From assembly GCA_031550615.1 (NCBI GenBank), contig JAVBOL010000015.1, positions 5,403 to 69,402 on the forward strand: 64,000 nt of DNA, written 5' to 3'. How positions within the stretch are numbered: position 1 is the stretch's first letter; each line of letters starts with the position of its first letter. The notes below the pieces were generated by a model, which was not told the DNA's origin, searched no databases, and saw only the letters and a list, made by a program, of their open reading frames with translations. A program made the position numbers and the translations under genes. This document shows, in pieces, positions 25,767 to 33,627 of this stretch. This DNA is from JAVBOW01 sp031550615. GTDB lineage: Bacteria > Bacteroidota > Bacteroidia > Bacteroidales > Rikenellaceae.

Positions 25767-27101
25767 ATGGGCTCATACACCATAGTCATAGCAATGCTTG
25801 CGGTGGCGATAGGGCTTTATCCGCTCGCCTCCAAATTCAACCTCCCCTACCCTGTCCTGCAGATGGCGGCGGGTATCGCCGTGGGCTTCATTCCCGGCTT
25901 CGAGGGGCTGTCGATCAATCCCGAGGTCGTATTTCTGATCTTCCTGCCGCCTATGCTCTATGACGCGGCGTACAACATCTCGAACCGCGACTTCCGCCAG
26001 AATATCAACACCATATCGCTGCTGGCCATAACGCTCGTGTTCATCACCACCACCGGCATTGCCGTGGTGGCGCGCTACTGCATCCCGGGCATGACCTGGC
26101 CGCTGGCGTTCGTGCTGGGCGCGATACTTTCACCTCCCGACGCCATCGCCGCGTCGGGCGTGACAAAAGGGCTGTCGCTGCCCCACCGTTCGGCGACCAT
26201 ACTCGAAGGCGAAAGCCTTATCAACGACGCATCTGCGCTGGTGGCGTTCCGTTTCGCGGTGGCCTCGGTGGCCGGCAGCGCGTTCGTCTTCTGGAAGGCG
26301 GGATTGCTGTTCCTCGTTTCGCTGGGCGGCGGTCTTCTCGCCGGCTGGATCATGTGGAAGGCCTTTGCCTTGATAAACAGGCGCTTTCGGCTCAACAGCT
26401 CGGTTATCGTAAGCCTTAACCTGATGTTGCCTTTCGTGGCCTACCTCGTTGCCGAGGAGCTGCACGTGTCGGGCGTGATCGCCGTGGTGACCGTGGGGCT
26501 GGCGATATCGGGGCACAAGCACAAATTCACACGCCAGGTCAGGGTGCAGTCGAAATCGGTGTGGGATACGGCGATATTCATACTCGGGGGGTTGATCTTC
26601 CTGATGATCGGCCTCGAATTGCCACATGTGATGGACGACATACCCCGCCGCGCGTTCCTGCCGCTTCTGGGCACTTCGGTGCTGATATTCATCGTCGCGC
26701 TGGCAATCCGCATGGCTGTGGTTTTCTGGCACAAACGCGACTCGGAGCAGAAAATAGAGCGCTTCAAGGAGCGTTTCGGCGAACTGGACGAAACCAGCGC
26801 ACGATGGAAACGCTTCGACCGCCGTGTACACCGCCGCGCCGATTGGGTCAGGCATTTCGAGCCCCTGGCCTTCCGCGACTGTTTTATTATAGGATGGAGC
26901 GGCATGCGCGGCATCGTTTCGCTGGCTGCGGCACTATCTTTGCCGTTGCTGATGAGCGACGGCAGCGCATTCCCCATGCGCAACAGCATCATATTCGTGA
27001 GCGTTACAACGGTCATACTGATGCTGGTGGTACAGGGGCTCGGTCTGCCGGTACTCATGAAGATACTCAGGCGCAAAGAGTGCCAGGGCGAAAAACAGTA
27101 A
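25767..27101 (+). CDS. CPA1-family Na+/H+ antiporter (NhaP-like)
   Basis: A 444-residue, about 12-helix antiporter. Start 25767 (MGSYTIVIAMLAVAIGL) is chosen because the -7 promoter element overlaps the longer TTG start. Family motifs: FLIFLPPMLYDAAYNIS in helix 3, LGAILSPPDAIAASGV (the ion-binding P-x-D region) and ILEGESLINDASALVAF with the conserved ND pair. A cytoplasmic loop rich in charged residues (about 315-370, SEQKIERFKERFGELDE) precedes the last helices (GWSGMRGIVSLAAALSLPL). It exchanges Na+ for H+ at the inner membrane. The type II NADH dehydrogenase gene follows after 3 bases. Confidence 0.9.
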   Translation: MGSYTIVIAMLAVAIGLYPLASKFNLPYPVLQMAAGIAVGFIPGFEGLSINPEVVFLIFLPPMLYDAAYNISNRDFRQNINTISLLAITLVFITTTGIAVVARYCIPGMTWPLAFVLGAILSPPDAIAASGVTKGLSLPHRSATILEGESLINDASALVAFRFAVASVAGSAFVFWKAGLLFLVSLGGGLLAGWIMWKAFALINRRFRLNSSVIVSLNLMLPFVAYLVAEELHVSGVIAVVTVGLAISGHKHKFTRQVRVQSKSVWDTAIFILGGLIFLMIGLELPHVMDDIPRRAFLPLLGTSVLIFIVALAIRMAVVFWHKRDSEQKIERFKERFGELDETSARWKRFDRRVHRRADWVRHFEPLAFRDCFIIGWSGMRGIVSLAAALSLPLLMSDGSAFPMRNSIIFVSVTTVILMLVVQGLGLPVLMKILRRKECQGEKQ

Positions 27102-27104
27102 ATT

Positions 27105-28388
27105 ATGACCATCCCCGATACGCGTAAAAAAAGGGTTGTTGTGGTCGGGGGCGGATTCGCCGGGCTGGCCGTGGCCGGCAAACTCGACCGGAGGCTGTTC
27201 CAGGTCGTACTGATCGACCGCAACAACTACCACCAATTCCCACCCCTGCTCTACCAGGTGGCCTCCTCCGGCCTCGCCTCGGGTTCGATCAGCTTCCCCT
27301 ACCGCAAACTTATGCGCGGAAGGCGCGATCTGCACTTCCGCCTGGCCGAGGTGACCGGCGTCGATACGGCCTCCAGGCGCATCGAGACCTCCATCGGGCC
27401 GCTCCGTTATGACTACCTGGTGCTGGCGGCGGGCACGACCACCAACTTTTTCGGCAACGCATCCATACGGGAGGCCGCGCTGCCTATGAAAACCCTGACC
27501 GAGGCGCTGGAATTGCGCAACAGCCTTCTGCTCAACCTCGAAAAGGCTATCAACACGACAGATGACGCCGAGCGCGACGCCCTGCTGAATATCGTGGTGG
27601 TCGGCGGGGGTGCCACAGGTGTGGAGGTCGCCGGGTCGCTGGCCGAGATGAAACGTTTCGTAGTGCCCAACGACTATCCCGAGCTGGACTCCTCCCGCAT
27701 GAGGATCATCCTATTAGAGGGCGGCGACCGGCTTCTGGGCGCGATGTCCCCCCAGGCGTCCGCCGCCTCGGAGCGTTTCCTGCGCGACATGGGCGTGGAG
27801 GTGATGACCTCAAGCCGCGTCACAGGTTACGACGGACAGAGGGTGGCGCTCGCCAACGGTAAAAGCATCGCCACGCGCACCCTGATCTGGGTCAGCGGCG
27901 TGGTGGCGGAAACTTTCACGGGACTCGATCCGACATTACAGGGGCGCGGCGGACGCATCGCGGTCGACAGGCACAACGCCGTGGCGGGTGCGCCGGGGGT
28001 CTATGCCCTGGGCGATATTTGTCTGCTTTCCGAGCCGGACTACCCTCTCGGGCATCCGCAGGTAGCCCCGGTGGCCATACAGCAAGGACAGCTATTGGCG
28101 CGCAACCTGCGCGCGCTGGAATGCGGGCAGCCGTTGCGCGAATTCCGTTACCGCGACAAGGGGGCACTCGCCACGGTGGGACGCAACAAGGCCGTCGCCG
28201 ACATCGCGGGGCTGCACCTGAGCGGTTTTTGGGCGTGGGCGGTGTGGATGCTGGTGCACCTGCGCTCGATACTCGGGGTGCGCAATAAACTCGCCGTGCT
28301 GGTCGACTGGGTCTGGAATTACTTCACTTACGACCGCTCGACACGTTTCATACTCTTCATCCCCAGGCCCAAAGGCCATAATTCATAA
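27105..28388 (+). CDS. ndh: Type II NADH:quinone oxidoreductase (NDH-2)
   Basis: A 427-residue flavoprotein with two Rossmann motifs: VVVVGGGFAGLAVAGKL at the start binds FAD, and NIVVVGGGATGVEVAGSLAEM (about 165) binds NADH. NNYHQFPPLLYQVASSGL is the conserved quinone-side segment and GVYALGDIC is the FAD-binding C-terminal motif. The C-terminal region with hydrophobic stretches (FWAWAVWMLVHLRSILGV) anchors it to the membrane. It oxidises NADH without pumping ions. Operon position directly after a Na+/H+ antiporter suggests linked control of redox and ion balance. Confidence 0.92.
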   Translation: MTIPDTRKKRVVVVGGGFAGLAVAGKLDRRLFQVVLIDRNNYHQFPPLLYQVASSGLASGSISFPYRKLMRGRRDLHFRLAEVTGVDTASRRIETSIGPLRYDYLVLAAGTTTNFFGNASIREAALPMKTLTEALELRNSLLLNLEKAINTTDDAERDALLNIVVVGGGATGVEVAGSLAEMKRFVVPNDYPELDSSRMRIILLEGGDRLLGAMSPQASAASERFLRDMGVEVMTSSRVTGYDGQRVALANGKSIATRTLIWVSGVVAETFTGLDPTLQGRGGRIAVDRHNAVAGAPGVYALGDICLLSEPDYPLGHPQVAPVAIQQGQLLARNLRALECGQPLREFRYRDKGALATVGRNKAVADIAGLHLSGFWAWAVWMLVHLRSILGVRNKLAVLVDWVWNYFTYDRSTRFILFIPRPKGHNS

Positions 28389-28394
28389 TTCAAA

Positions 28395-29297
28395 ATGTGG
28401 CTGACCCTGGCCTTTACATCCGCACTGCTCCTCGGATTTTATGACGTAGCCAAGAAACACGCCCTTCACGGCAACGCCGTGCTGCCGGTGCTGCTTCTCA
28501 ACACGATCTTTTCGTCGCTGGTTTTCCTGCCTTTCATCGTCCTGTCGGAGGCTGCGCCCGTATGGATGCAGTCGCACCCGGCCATTTATGTGCCCGGGGC
28601 CGGGTGGCGGGAGCATGGGCTGATACTCATAAAGTCGGTTATCGTGCTCAGTTCATGGATATTCGGCTATTTCGGCATGAAGCACCTGCCGCTGACCATA
28701 GTGGGACCTATCAATGCCACCAGGCCGGTAATGGTGCTCGTGGGCGCGATGCTGCTTTTCGGCGAAAGGCTGAATTTGCTGCAATGGACTGGGGTGCTGC
28801 TGGGGGTGACATCGTTCTTCATGCTCAGCCGCTCTGGTAAAAAGGAGGGTATAAATTTCCGCAACGACAAATGGATCGCCTTCGTCGTGCTGGCCGCCAT
28901 TACCGGCGCGGTGAGCGGCCTGTACGATAAGTTCCTGATGCAAAGCCTCTCGCCGATGCTCGTGCAGTCGTGGTATAACGTCTACCAGGCGGCGATAATG
29001 GGCGCGATAATCATGTTCATGTGGTGGCCCTCGCGCCATAAGACCACGCCTTTCGTGTGGAAATGGAGCATCCCGGCGATCTCGCTGCTGCTCTGCGCCG
29101 CCGACTTCGCCTATTTCTATTCGCTCAGTCTGCCGGATTCGATGATCTCGGTCGTGTCGATGATACGCCGCGGCAGCGTGGTGGTGTCTTTCGGGTTCGG
29201 GGCTATGCTGTTCCGAGAGAAAAACCTGCGCAGCAAGGCGCTCGACCTTGCGCTGGTGCTGGTCGGCATGGTGTTCCTCTACTTCGGCAGCCGTTAA
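28395..29297 (+). CDS. EamA/DMT-family permease
   Basis: A 300-residue protein with ten predicted hydrophobic helices arranged as two EamA repeats: the first ends in PINATRPVMVLVGAMLLFGE and LGVTSFFMLSRSGKK, the second in SMIRRGSVVVSFGFGAMLFRE and LVLVGMVFLYFG. The paired MVLVGA...LFGERLN and FGAML FREKN-type ends are diagnostic of drug/metabolite transporters. It lies 6 bases after ndh, so it is probably the third gene of the antiporter operon. Substrate unknown. Confidence 0.87.
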   Translation: MWLTLAFTSALLLGFYDVAKKHALHGNAVLPVLLLNTIFSSLVFLPFIVLSEAAPVWMQSHPAIYVPGAGWREHGLILIKSVIVLSSWIFGYFGMKHLPLTIVGPINATRPVMVLVGAMLLFGERLNLLQWTGVLLGVTSFFMLSRSGKKEGINFRNDKWIAFVVLAAITGAVSGLYDKFLMQSLSPMLVQSWYNVYQAAIMGAIIMFMWWPSRHKTTPFVWKWSIPAISLLLCAADFAYFYSLSLPDSMISVVSMIRRGSVVVSFGFGAMLFREKNLRSKALDLALVLVGMVFLYFGSR

Positions 29298-29320
29298 TCC
29301 GGCACCGCGTAAGGCGTCTT

Positions 29321-29839
29321 TTATATATGTGACTTGCGTTTAGCCATTTCGGTGCGCCGCGTGACGAGCAGCGTCTGGCGGTGGAAAAGCAACGTGGGCA
29401 GCGACACACCGGCCACCAACGCGAACATAACGAATACTGTGGTCAATCCATTGCCGAAAATATCGACCATGATCCGTTGCTGCATCTCCACATCGCTCTC
29501 GCGCAGGAAGCGAAGCAGCCCAAGTATTGTCTTATAGGCGTACATTCCGGGTATCATAGGCAGCAGGGCCGGAAAAGAGAGCACCTCTATCGGGCAGCGC
29601 ACCAGGCGCGCCGCCAAAAGCCCGCATATACCCACGGCGAACGCCCCGGCCAGCGAGGCGGCCGAGATGCCAATCATACCGGCCAGGCAAAAGCGCAGCG
29701 CATGGCCGATGGCGGCAAGCAGCGCAGCCACCGGAATGGCGCGTGCCGGAGGATTCGATATGACGGCGAAGCCCACGGCGGCGACGGCGGCGAACAGGCC
29801 GTCCTGCAGCACGGCGCCTATATATTCCCAACCGATCAC
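29321..29839 (-). CDS. ThrE C-terminal-half/YjjB-like membrane subunit (DUF3815)
   Basis: A 172-residue protein with about five helices. It matches the small half of threonine/serine exporters (NPPARAIPVAALLAAIGHALRF core, then FPALLPMIPGMYAYKTILGLL, the conserved PG-Y-x-Y motif). Its start overlaps the preceding gene's stop by 4 bases, indicating a two-subunit transporter. In E. coli the split pair YjjP-YjjB has been linked to succinate export, and in Corynebacterium ThrE (both halves fused) exports threonine; the substrate here is unknown. Confidence 0.85.
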   Translation of the reverse strand: MIGWEYIGAVLQDGLFAAVAAVGFAVISNPPARAIPVAALLAAIGHALRFCLAGMIGISAASLAGAFAVGICGLLAARLVRCPIEVLSFPALLPMIPGMYAYKTILGLLRFLRESDVEMQQRIMVDIFGNGLTTVFVMFALVAGVSLPTLLFHRQTLLVTRRTEMAKRKSHI

Positions 29840-30780
29840 AGCAGCACGTTTTTACCTAATAACAAGAGAGTTGCGGATAATCCCAGCGAAATACAGATAA
29901 TGAGGCTTATCGCATTGACAGCCCGCGATATACCCATTAAAACGTGCCCCTCGATCAGATCGAGCACCGCATTGAGCAGCGGTACGCCAGGGATAAGGAA
30001 CAGCACGCTGGTGGCCAGGGCGATCTGCGGCGTAGCACCCAGCCCCATCCAGATGGCCGACGCGGCGATAATGGAGGCAACGAAAGACGAAACGGTAAAG
30101 ACCGCATAGTGGCTCAGGTGGTGCGCATTCATCTGTTGGCGCACGAAAAACCCGCACAGCGTGGCCGCGAAGACCACACCCACCGCCCATGCGTCGCCGC
30201 CGAAAAGGCGGCAGAAGGCCGCGTTGGCCACAGACACCAACGCCAGCAGCAACCAGCGGTTCATGCGCGGACGCGCTATGACGGCGCGGTATTTCTCTAT
30301 AAGTTCGGACAGGGTCAGGTCGTGGTCGTAAGCCTCCCAACTGAGCGAACTTAGGCGCGCCACGGTGTCGAAATTAATGAGCACCGGAGGAATGGCGCGC
30401 ACCGAGGTGCGGCGGATCGAGTCGTCGGAATCGTCGATAACCGTCATGGTGATGTGCTTCTGGAAGATGGTCATCTCGGCCTGGAAACCCATCGTGAAAG
30501 CTATGCGCACGGTGTTGCGCACCACGCGCGAAGTATGGGCCCCGGCGCTGAGCATCGTGGTGGAGAAATCGAGCAGGAAATTGGACAGCGTGCGCACGTC
30601 GGCGTGGTGTACGCTCCCGCCGATATCGCGCAGACAGTCAGCGCAAAGGCACCCCTGCCAGTTGCGGGCGATGTAATCGCGCTGCAGGGCGGTAAGCTGC
30701 ACATCCGTGCATGCGCAGGGCGATCCCGTGCCGTGTAGGCATGTGAATTCCCGGGAACAGCGCGGACACGCAACTTTCAT
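29836..30780 (-). CDS. ThrE N-terminal-half/YjjP-like exporter with N-terminal cysteine-rich CWC-type domain
   Basis: A 314-residue protein. Start 30780 (MKVACPRC) is used because the promoter -7 element lies just upstream, inside the longer reading frame. Residues 5-49 hold eight cysteines (5, 8, 14, 22, 24, 44, 46, 49) in the order CPRC...CAC...GCLCADCL, which matches the cysteine-rich CWC family, normally a free-standing small protein; Trp of CWC is Ala here. From about 60 a DUF1212/ThrE domain follows (LLDFSTTMLSAGAHTSRVVR, ITMTVIDD, then about five helices with LIPGVPLLNAVLDLIEGHVL). Fusion of a probable metal-binding module to an exporter subunit is unusual; its purpose is unknown. Confidence 0.85.
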   Translation of the reverse strand: MKVACPRCSREFTCLHGTGSPCACTDVQLTALQRDYIARNWQGCLCADCLRDIGGSVHHADVRTLSNFLLDFSTTMLSAGAHTSRVVRNTVRIAFTMGFQAEMTIFQKHITMTVIDDSDDSIRRTSVRAIPPVLINFDTVARLSSLSWEAYDHDLTLSELIEKYRAVIARPRMNRWLLLALVSVANAAFCRLFGGDAWAVGVVFAATLCGFFVRQQMNAHHLSHYAVFTVSSFVASIIAASAIWMGLGATPQIALATSVLFLIPGVPLLNAVLDLIEGHVLMGISRAVNAISLIICISLGLSATLLLLGKNVLL

Positions 30781-30801
30781 CTGATTATAAATTTTGTGTC
30801 G

Positions 30802-30809
30802 CAAAGGTA
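30802..30809 (-). promoter_or_regulatory. -7 element of ThrE-like operon
   Basis: TACCTTTG on the minus strand, 21 bases before the start at 30780. Confidence 0.58.
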
Positions 30810-30880
30810 ATAAAGATAACAGAAGCCAACCCCGGCAGGGTGTTAATTTATCATAGCATTCGGTCAAATATTCCTATAGC

Positions 30881-30896
30881 ACCTCGCATGCGAGGT
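30881..30896. promoter_or_regulatory. Perfect 16-bp palindrome at GH28 promoter
   Basis: ACCTCGCATGCGAGGT is a perfect self-complementary sequence ending one base before the -7 element (30898-30905). It occupies the spacer between -33 and -7, the usual place for a dimeric regulator to act. Operator function is inferred; the binding protein is unknown. Confidence 0.5.
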
Positions 30897-30897
30897 C

Positions 30898-30905
30898 TAC
30901 ATTTG
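30898..30905 (+). promoter_or_regulatory. -7 element of GH28 gene
   Basis: TACATTTG, 19 bases before the ATG at 30925. No TTTG -33 element is evident, consistent with a regulated promoter. Confidence 0.55.
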
Positions 30906-30924
30906 CCGCAGAATTAAACGCGCC

Positions 30925-32328
30925 ATGAGATCACTCACCTGCCTGGCCGCCCTGTTGGCGTTGACTGCGACGGCGAAAGGCCCACAGCCTTCGCCCGCCG
31001 ACAAAGCATGGGCGACGACATACAAAGCTATCGAAAGCCGCATCAAAGCGCCCGTGTTCGCGGCGCGCGACTTCCCGATCACCGATTTCGGCGCCGTGGC
31101 GGGCGATCCTGCGAAACTGAACCACACGGCCATCAACAGCGCGATAGAGGCGTGCAGCAAGGCCGGCGGCGGTCGCGTAGTGGTTCCCGCGGGCACATGG
31201 CACACCGGGGCGATAACCATGCTCAGCGGGGTAAACCTGCACGTCGAGCAGGGGGCCGTGCTGCTTTTCACAACCGACACGCGCTATTACCCCCTGGTGC
31301 TCACACGCTGGGAGGGGCTGGATTGCTATAACTACCAACCTTTGATATACGCCTATGGGCAGAAAGACATCGCCCTGACGGGACGCGGCACTATAGACGG
31401 CGCGGCGACCGACAAGGACTGGTGGGCAATGCACGGCACACCCCATCATGGATGGACCGAAGGGGTTATTTCGCAGAAAATAGGCCGTCCGCTGCTGATG
31501 CGCTGGAGCGAGGCCGGCACGCCGGTCGAACAGCGCCGCATGGGCGATGGCTACGGCATGCGCCCCCAGTTGGTAAATTTCTACTCGTGCGAGAATGTGC
31601 TGATCGAGGATGTGACCCTGCTGCGTTCGCCTTTCTGGGTGCTCCACCCCCTGATGTGCAAAAACCTGACCGTGCGCGGCGTACACATGATAAACGATGG
31701 GCCTAACGGCGACGGCTGCGACCCCGAATCGTGCACTGACGTGCTGATCGAGAACTGCTTTTTCAACACCGGCGACGACTGCATAGCCATAAAATCGGGG
31801 CGCAACGCCGACGGACGGCTTTGGAATTTGCCCAGCAGCGACATAATCGTGAGGGGTTGCCGCATGGAGAACGGCCACGGCGGGGTGGTCGTGGGCAGCG
31901 AAATATCGGGCGGATGCCGCAACGTATTCGTCGAGGACTGCGTCATGGACTCGCCCGAGTTGGACCGCGTGATACGCATCAAGACCAACAACTGCCGCGG
32001 CGGGGTGATAGAGAATATATACACGCGCAACGTAACGGTGGGACAATGTAAAGAGGCGGTACTGCTGATAAGCCTGGTCTATGAGCCTCGCGAACAGTGC
32101 GACCGCTCATTCCCGCCCGCCGTCCGCAATGTGTGGATGCAGGGCGTAACATGCAGCAAAAGCCGCTACGGAGTCTTCATCCAGGGGCTCGACAGCGGGG
32201 TCAACGTCGACAACATAAACGTTACAGACTGTTCATTCAGCGGGGTGGCCGAGGCCAACCGCATCGAAGGGCTGACCGGCAGCATAACGTTCAACAACCT
32301 TGTAATTAACGGCCAAAAAATACAATAG
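30925..32328 (+). CDS. Glycoside hydrolase family 28 (polygalacturonase-like)
   Basis: A 467-residue secreted enzyme (signal about 1-18). It is a right-handed beta-helix of the pectinase type: DFPITDFGAVAGDP near 50 and PAGTWHTGAITMLSGVNLHV near 90 start the helix. Catalytic motifs are in order: NGDGCD (261-266), GDD (283-285), GHG (317-319) and RIK (351-353), so the three acidic residues and the substrate-binding His and Lys are kept. The family cleaves alpha-galacturonide (or rhamnogalacturonide-type) bonds in pectin. No other pectin gene is adjacent, so exact specificity is open. Own promoter with palindrome; terminator follows. Confidence 0.93.
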   Translation: MRSLTCLAALLALTATAKGPQPSPADKAWATTYKAIESRIKAPVFAARDFPITDFGAVAGDPAKLNHTAINSAIEACSKAGGGRVVVPAGTWHTGAITMLSGVNLHVEQGAVLLFTTDTRYYPLVLTRWEGLDCYNYQPLIYAYGQKDIALTGRGTIDGAATDKDWWAMHGTPHHGWTEGVISQKIGRPLLMRWSEAGTPVEQRRMGDGYGMRPQLVNFYSCENVLIEDVTLLRSPFWVLHPLMCKNLTVRGVHMINDGPNGDGCDPESCTDVLIENCFFNTGDDCIAIKSGRNADGRLWNLPSSDIIVRGCRMENGHGGVVVGSEISGGCRNVFVEDCVMDSPELDRVIRIKTNNCRGGVIENIYTRNVTVGQCKEAVLLISLVYEPREQCDRSFPPAVRNVWMQGVTCSKSRYGVFIQGLDSGVNVDNINVTDCSFSGVAEANRIEGLTGSITFNNLVINGQKIQ

Positions 32329-32347
32329 CACTCCTGTCGCAAACGGG

Positions 32348-32390
32348 AAGAACCCGCGCATCGGCCGTTGCGCGGGTTCTTATTTTTTAT
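32348..32390. terminator. Intrinsic terminator after GH28 gene
   Basis: AAGAACCCGCGC (32348-32359) pairs with GCGCGGGTTCTT (32370-32381), a 12-bp stem followed by a T-rich tract. It lies between convergent genes; the plus-strand tail is the better one. Confidence 0.82.
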
Positions 32391-32398
32391 TTACGCCC

Positions 32399-32686
32399 TT
32401 ATTTTTTCTCGTCGAGCATTTCCGAGAGGTTGTCGACGATGCGCTTGGCCTGTTTACGGGCTTTGCCGACCATTTCGTCGGCTTTCTCTTCCAATTTATC
32501 GGCCATGTCGGCGGCTTTGTCCGAGAGTTGCTCGTACTTGGCCCTCGCCTTGAGTTTAGCCTCCTGTACCAGGTCGGGATCGTAAGCGCTCGCGACCATG
32601 TAATCACGGAAGATCTCTACTGCCTTCGCTGCCTGTGCCTGGGTCAGGCCGCCCTTTTTCTGAAGTTGTTCCAATAAGTTTTTCAT
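32399..32686 (-). CDS. Small charged helical protein, unrecognised
   Basis: A 95-residue protein with no signal peptide or membrane segment. It begins MKNLLEQLQKKGGLTQAQAA, which looks like a short globular helical region, then becomes an amphipathic helix rich in A, K, E and D (about 45-95, with KAADMADKLEEKADEMVGKA as its core), reminiscent of phasin- or apolipoprotein-like or stress-type (YtxH/CsbD-like) helices. It stands alone on the minus strand, facing the GH28 terminator. I do not recognise the family. It could bind a membrane surface or nucleoid; there is no direct evidence. Confidence 0.75.
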   Translation of the reverse strand: MKNLLEQLQKKGGLTQAQAAKAVEIFRDYMVASAYDPDLVQEAKLKARAKYEQLSDKAADMADKLEEKADEMVGKARKQAKRIVDNLSEMLDEKK

Positions 32687-32736
32687 GTACTAAAAAATAT
32701 GTTTGTGTTTCATAAGAGCAATTTCGAAGCCACAAG

Positions 32737-32766
32737 TTTGATCTTTGCGGAAAATTGTTATCTTTG
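32737..32766 (+). promoter_or_regulatory. Promoter of first tandem lipoprotein
   Basis: TTTG (32737-32740), 18 nt, then TATCTTTG (32759-32766). The -7 element is 25 bases before the ATG at 32792 and sits inside a longer upstream frame, so it also fixes the start. Confidence 0.7.
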
Positions 32767-32791
32767 TTCTTGGATATTAAAGCATGAGATC

Positions 32792-33550
32792 ATGAAAAAC
32801 TTTACCCTCGCACCTTTCCTTCTATGTTTTGCCCTTCTCGCCGGATGTGACGATCCAGACAAAGGATCACCGGAAATCACCGGCGAATGGGTCGCATTCC
32901 AGGTCGACGGACAGCGCCTGGGCGAGAACGACATGTTCGTCAATACGTTTACCGAACGCGGCAAGAGCGCCTATCACAGCCGCCAGGCCATCTCGGCGAC
33001 CGAGACCAAGTGGATCGAAGAGGCCGCGCAGAATTACAGCCTCTCGAACGGCATACTCACCGAAGAGGGCTACAATTACGCAGGGCAACACTATAAGTTC
33101 ATTTCGCGCGTAAGCATCTCGGGCGAGGTCATGGCCACCGAAATGCTCAGCCATACGCTCGACGGGGTAAGCTATCCCACATTCGGCACGACGCTGCGCA
33201 AAATGGTCACTTCGCACCTCGATTTGGTCGGCATCTGGGAAGGCTACGAAACCACGCCCGGCGCTAACAGGGACGATTTCTGCTGGAGTTTCAACGCCAA
33301 CGGCACATACGACTTCTACTATGTCGACGGCGACACCTATGTAAAAAAGAATGACAACCAGGGCGTATATTTCAACTATAACGACCTGCTGGTGTTCAAC
33401 TTCACCAACGAGCTGCTCCAAGGCGCGACCGGTGTGCAGTGCGACTGCTGGACGGTCGTCAAGAGCGGCAACCGCATGAATTGGGACAACGGCACGCGCA
33501 CATTCTCGATGATAAGGCGCGAGAATATTCCCTCGACGCCGCAACCCTGA
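32792..33550 (+). CDS. Lipocalin-like-repeat lipoprotein, first of tandem pair
   Basis: A 252-residue lipoprotein (lipobox LLAGC). The start follows the promoter and yields a normal signal peptide. The mature part has two similar halves: one opening with ITGEWVAFQVDGQRL and the other with LVGIWEGYETTPG...FCWSFNANGTYDFYY, each looking like the first strands of a lipocalin-like small barrel. The second half ends with CDCWTVVKSGNRMNWD. The next gene encodes a clear paralogue (GIWEG, CWSF, CECW shared). Ligand and role unknown; Bacteroidetes have many such secreted lipocalin-like lipoproteins. Confidence 0.78.
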   Translation: MKNFTLAPFLLCFALLAGCDDPDKGSPEITGEWVAFQVDGQRLGENDMFVNTFTERGKSAYHSRQAISATETKWIEEAAQNYSLSNGILTEEGYNYAGQHYKFISRVSISGEVMATEMLSHTLDGVSYPTFGTTLRKMVTSHLDLVGIWEGYETTPGANRDDFCWSFNANGTYDFYYVDGDTYVKKNDNQGVYFNYNDLLVFNFTNELLQGATGVQCDCWTVVKSGNRMNWDNGTRTFSMIRRENIPSTPQP

Positions 33551-33567
33551 TACGGTCTTAATCATAA

Positions 33568-33607
33568 AAATGCCTGTGAATGTAACAATTACAGGCATTT
33601 ATTTTTT
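33568..33607 (+). terminator. Terminator between tandem lipoprotein genes
   Basis: AAATGCCTGT (33568-33577) and ACAGGCATTT (33591-33600) form a 10-bp stem followed by ATTTTTT. I see no clear promoter between it and the next gene, so the second gene may depend on read-through. Confidence 0.75.
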
Positions 33608-33627
33608 AACGTTAAAACTTATAAGGT

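Noticed and set aside
31581..32030. Minus-strand open frame of 149 codons within the GH28 gene
   Set aside because: Shadow of the GH28 reading frame; no start context, no motifs.
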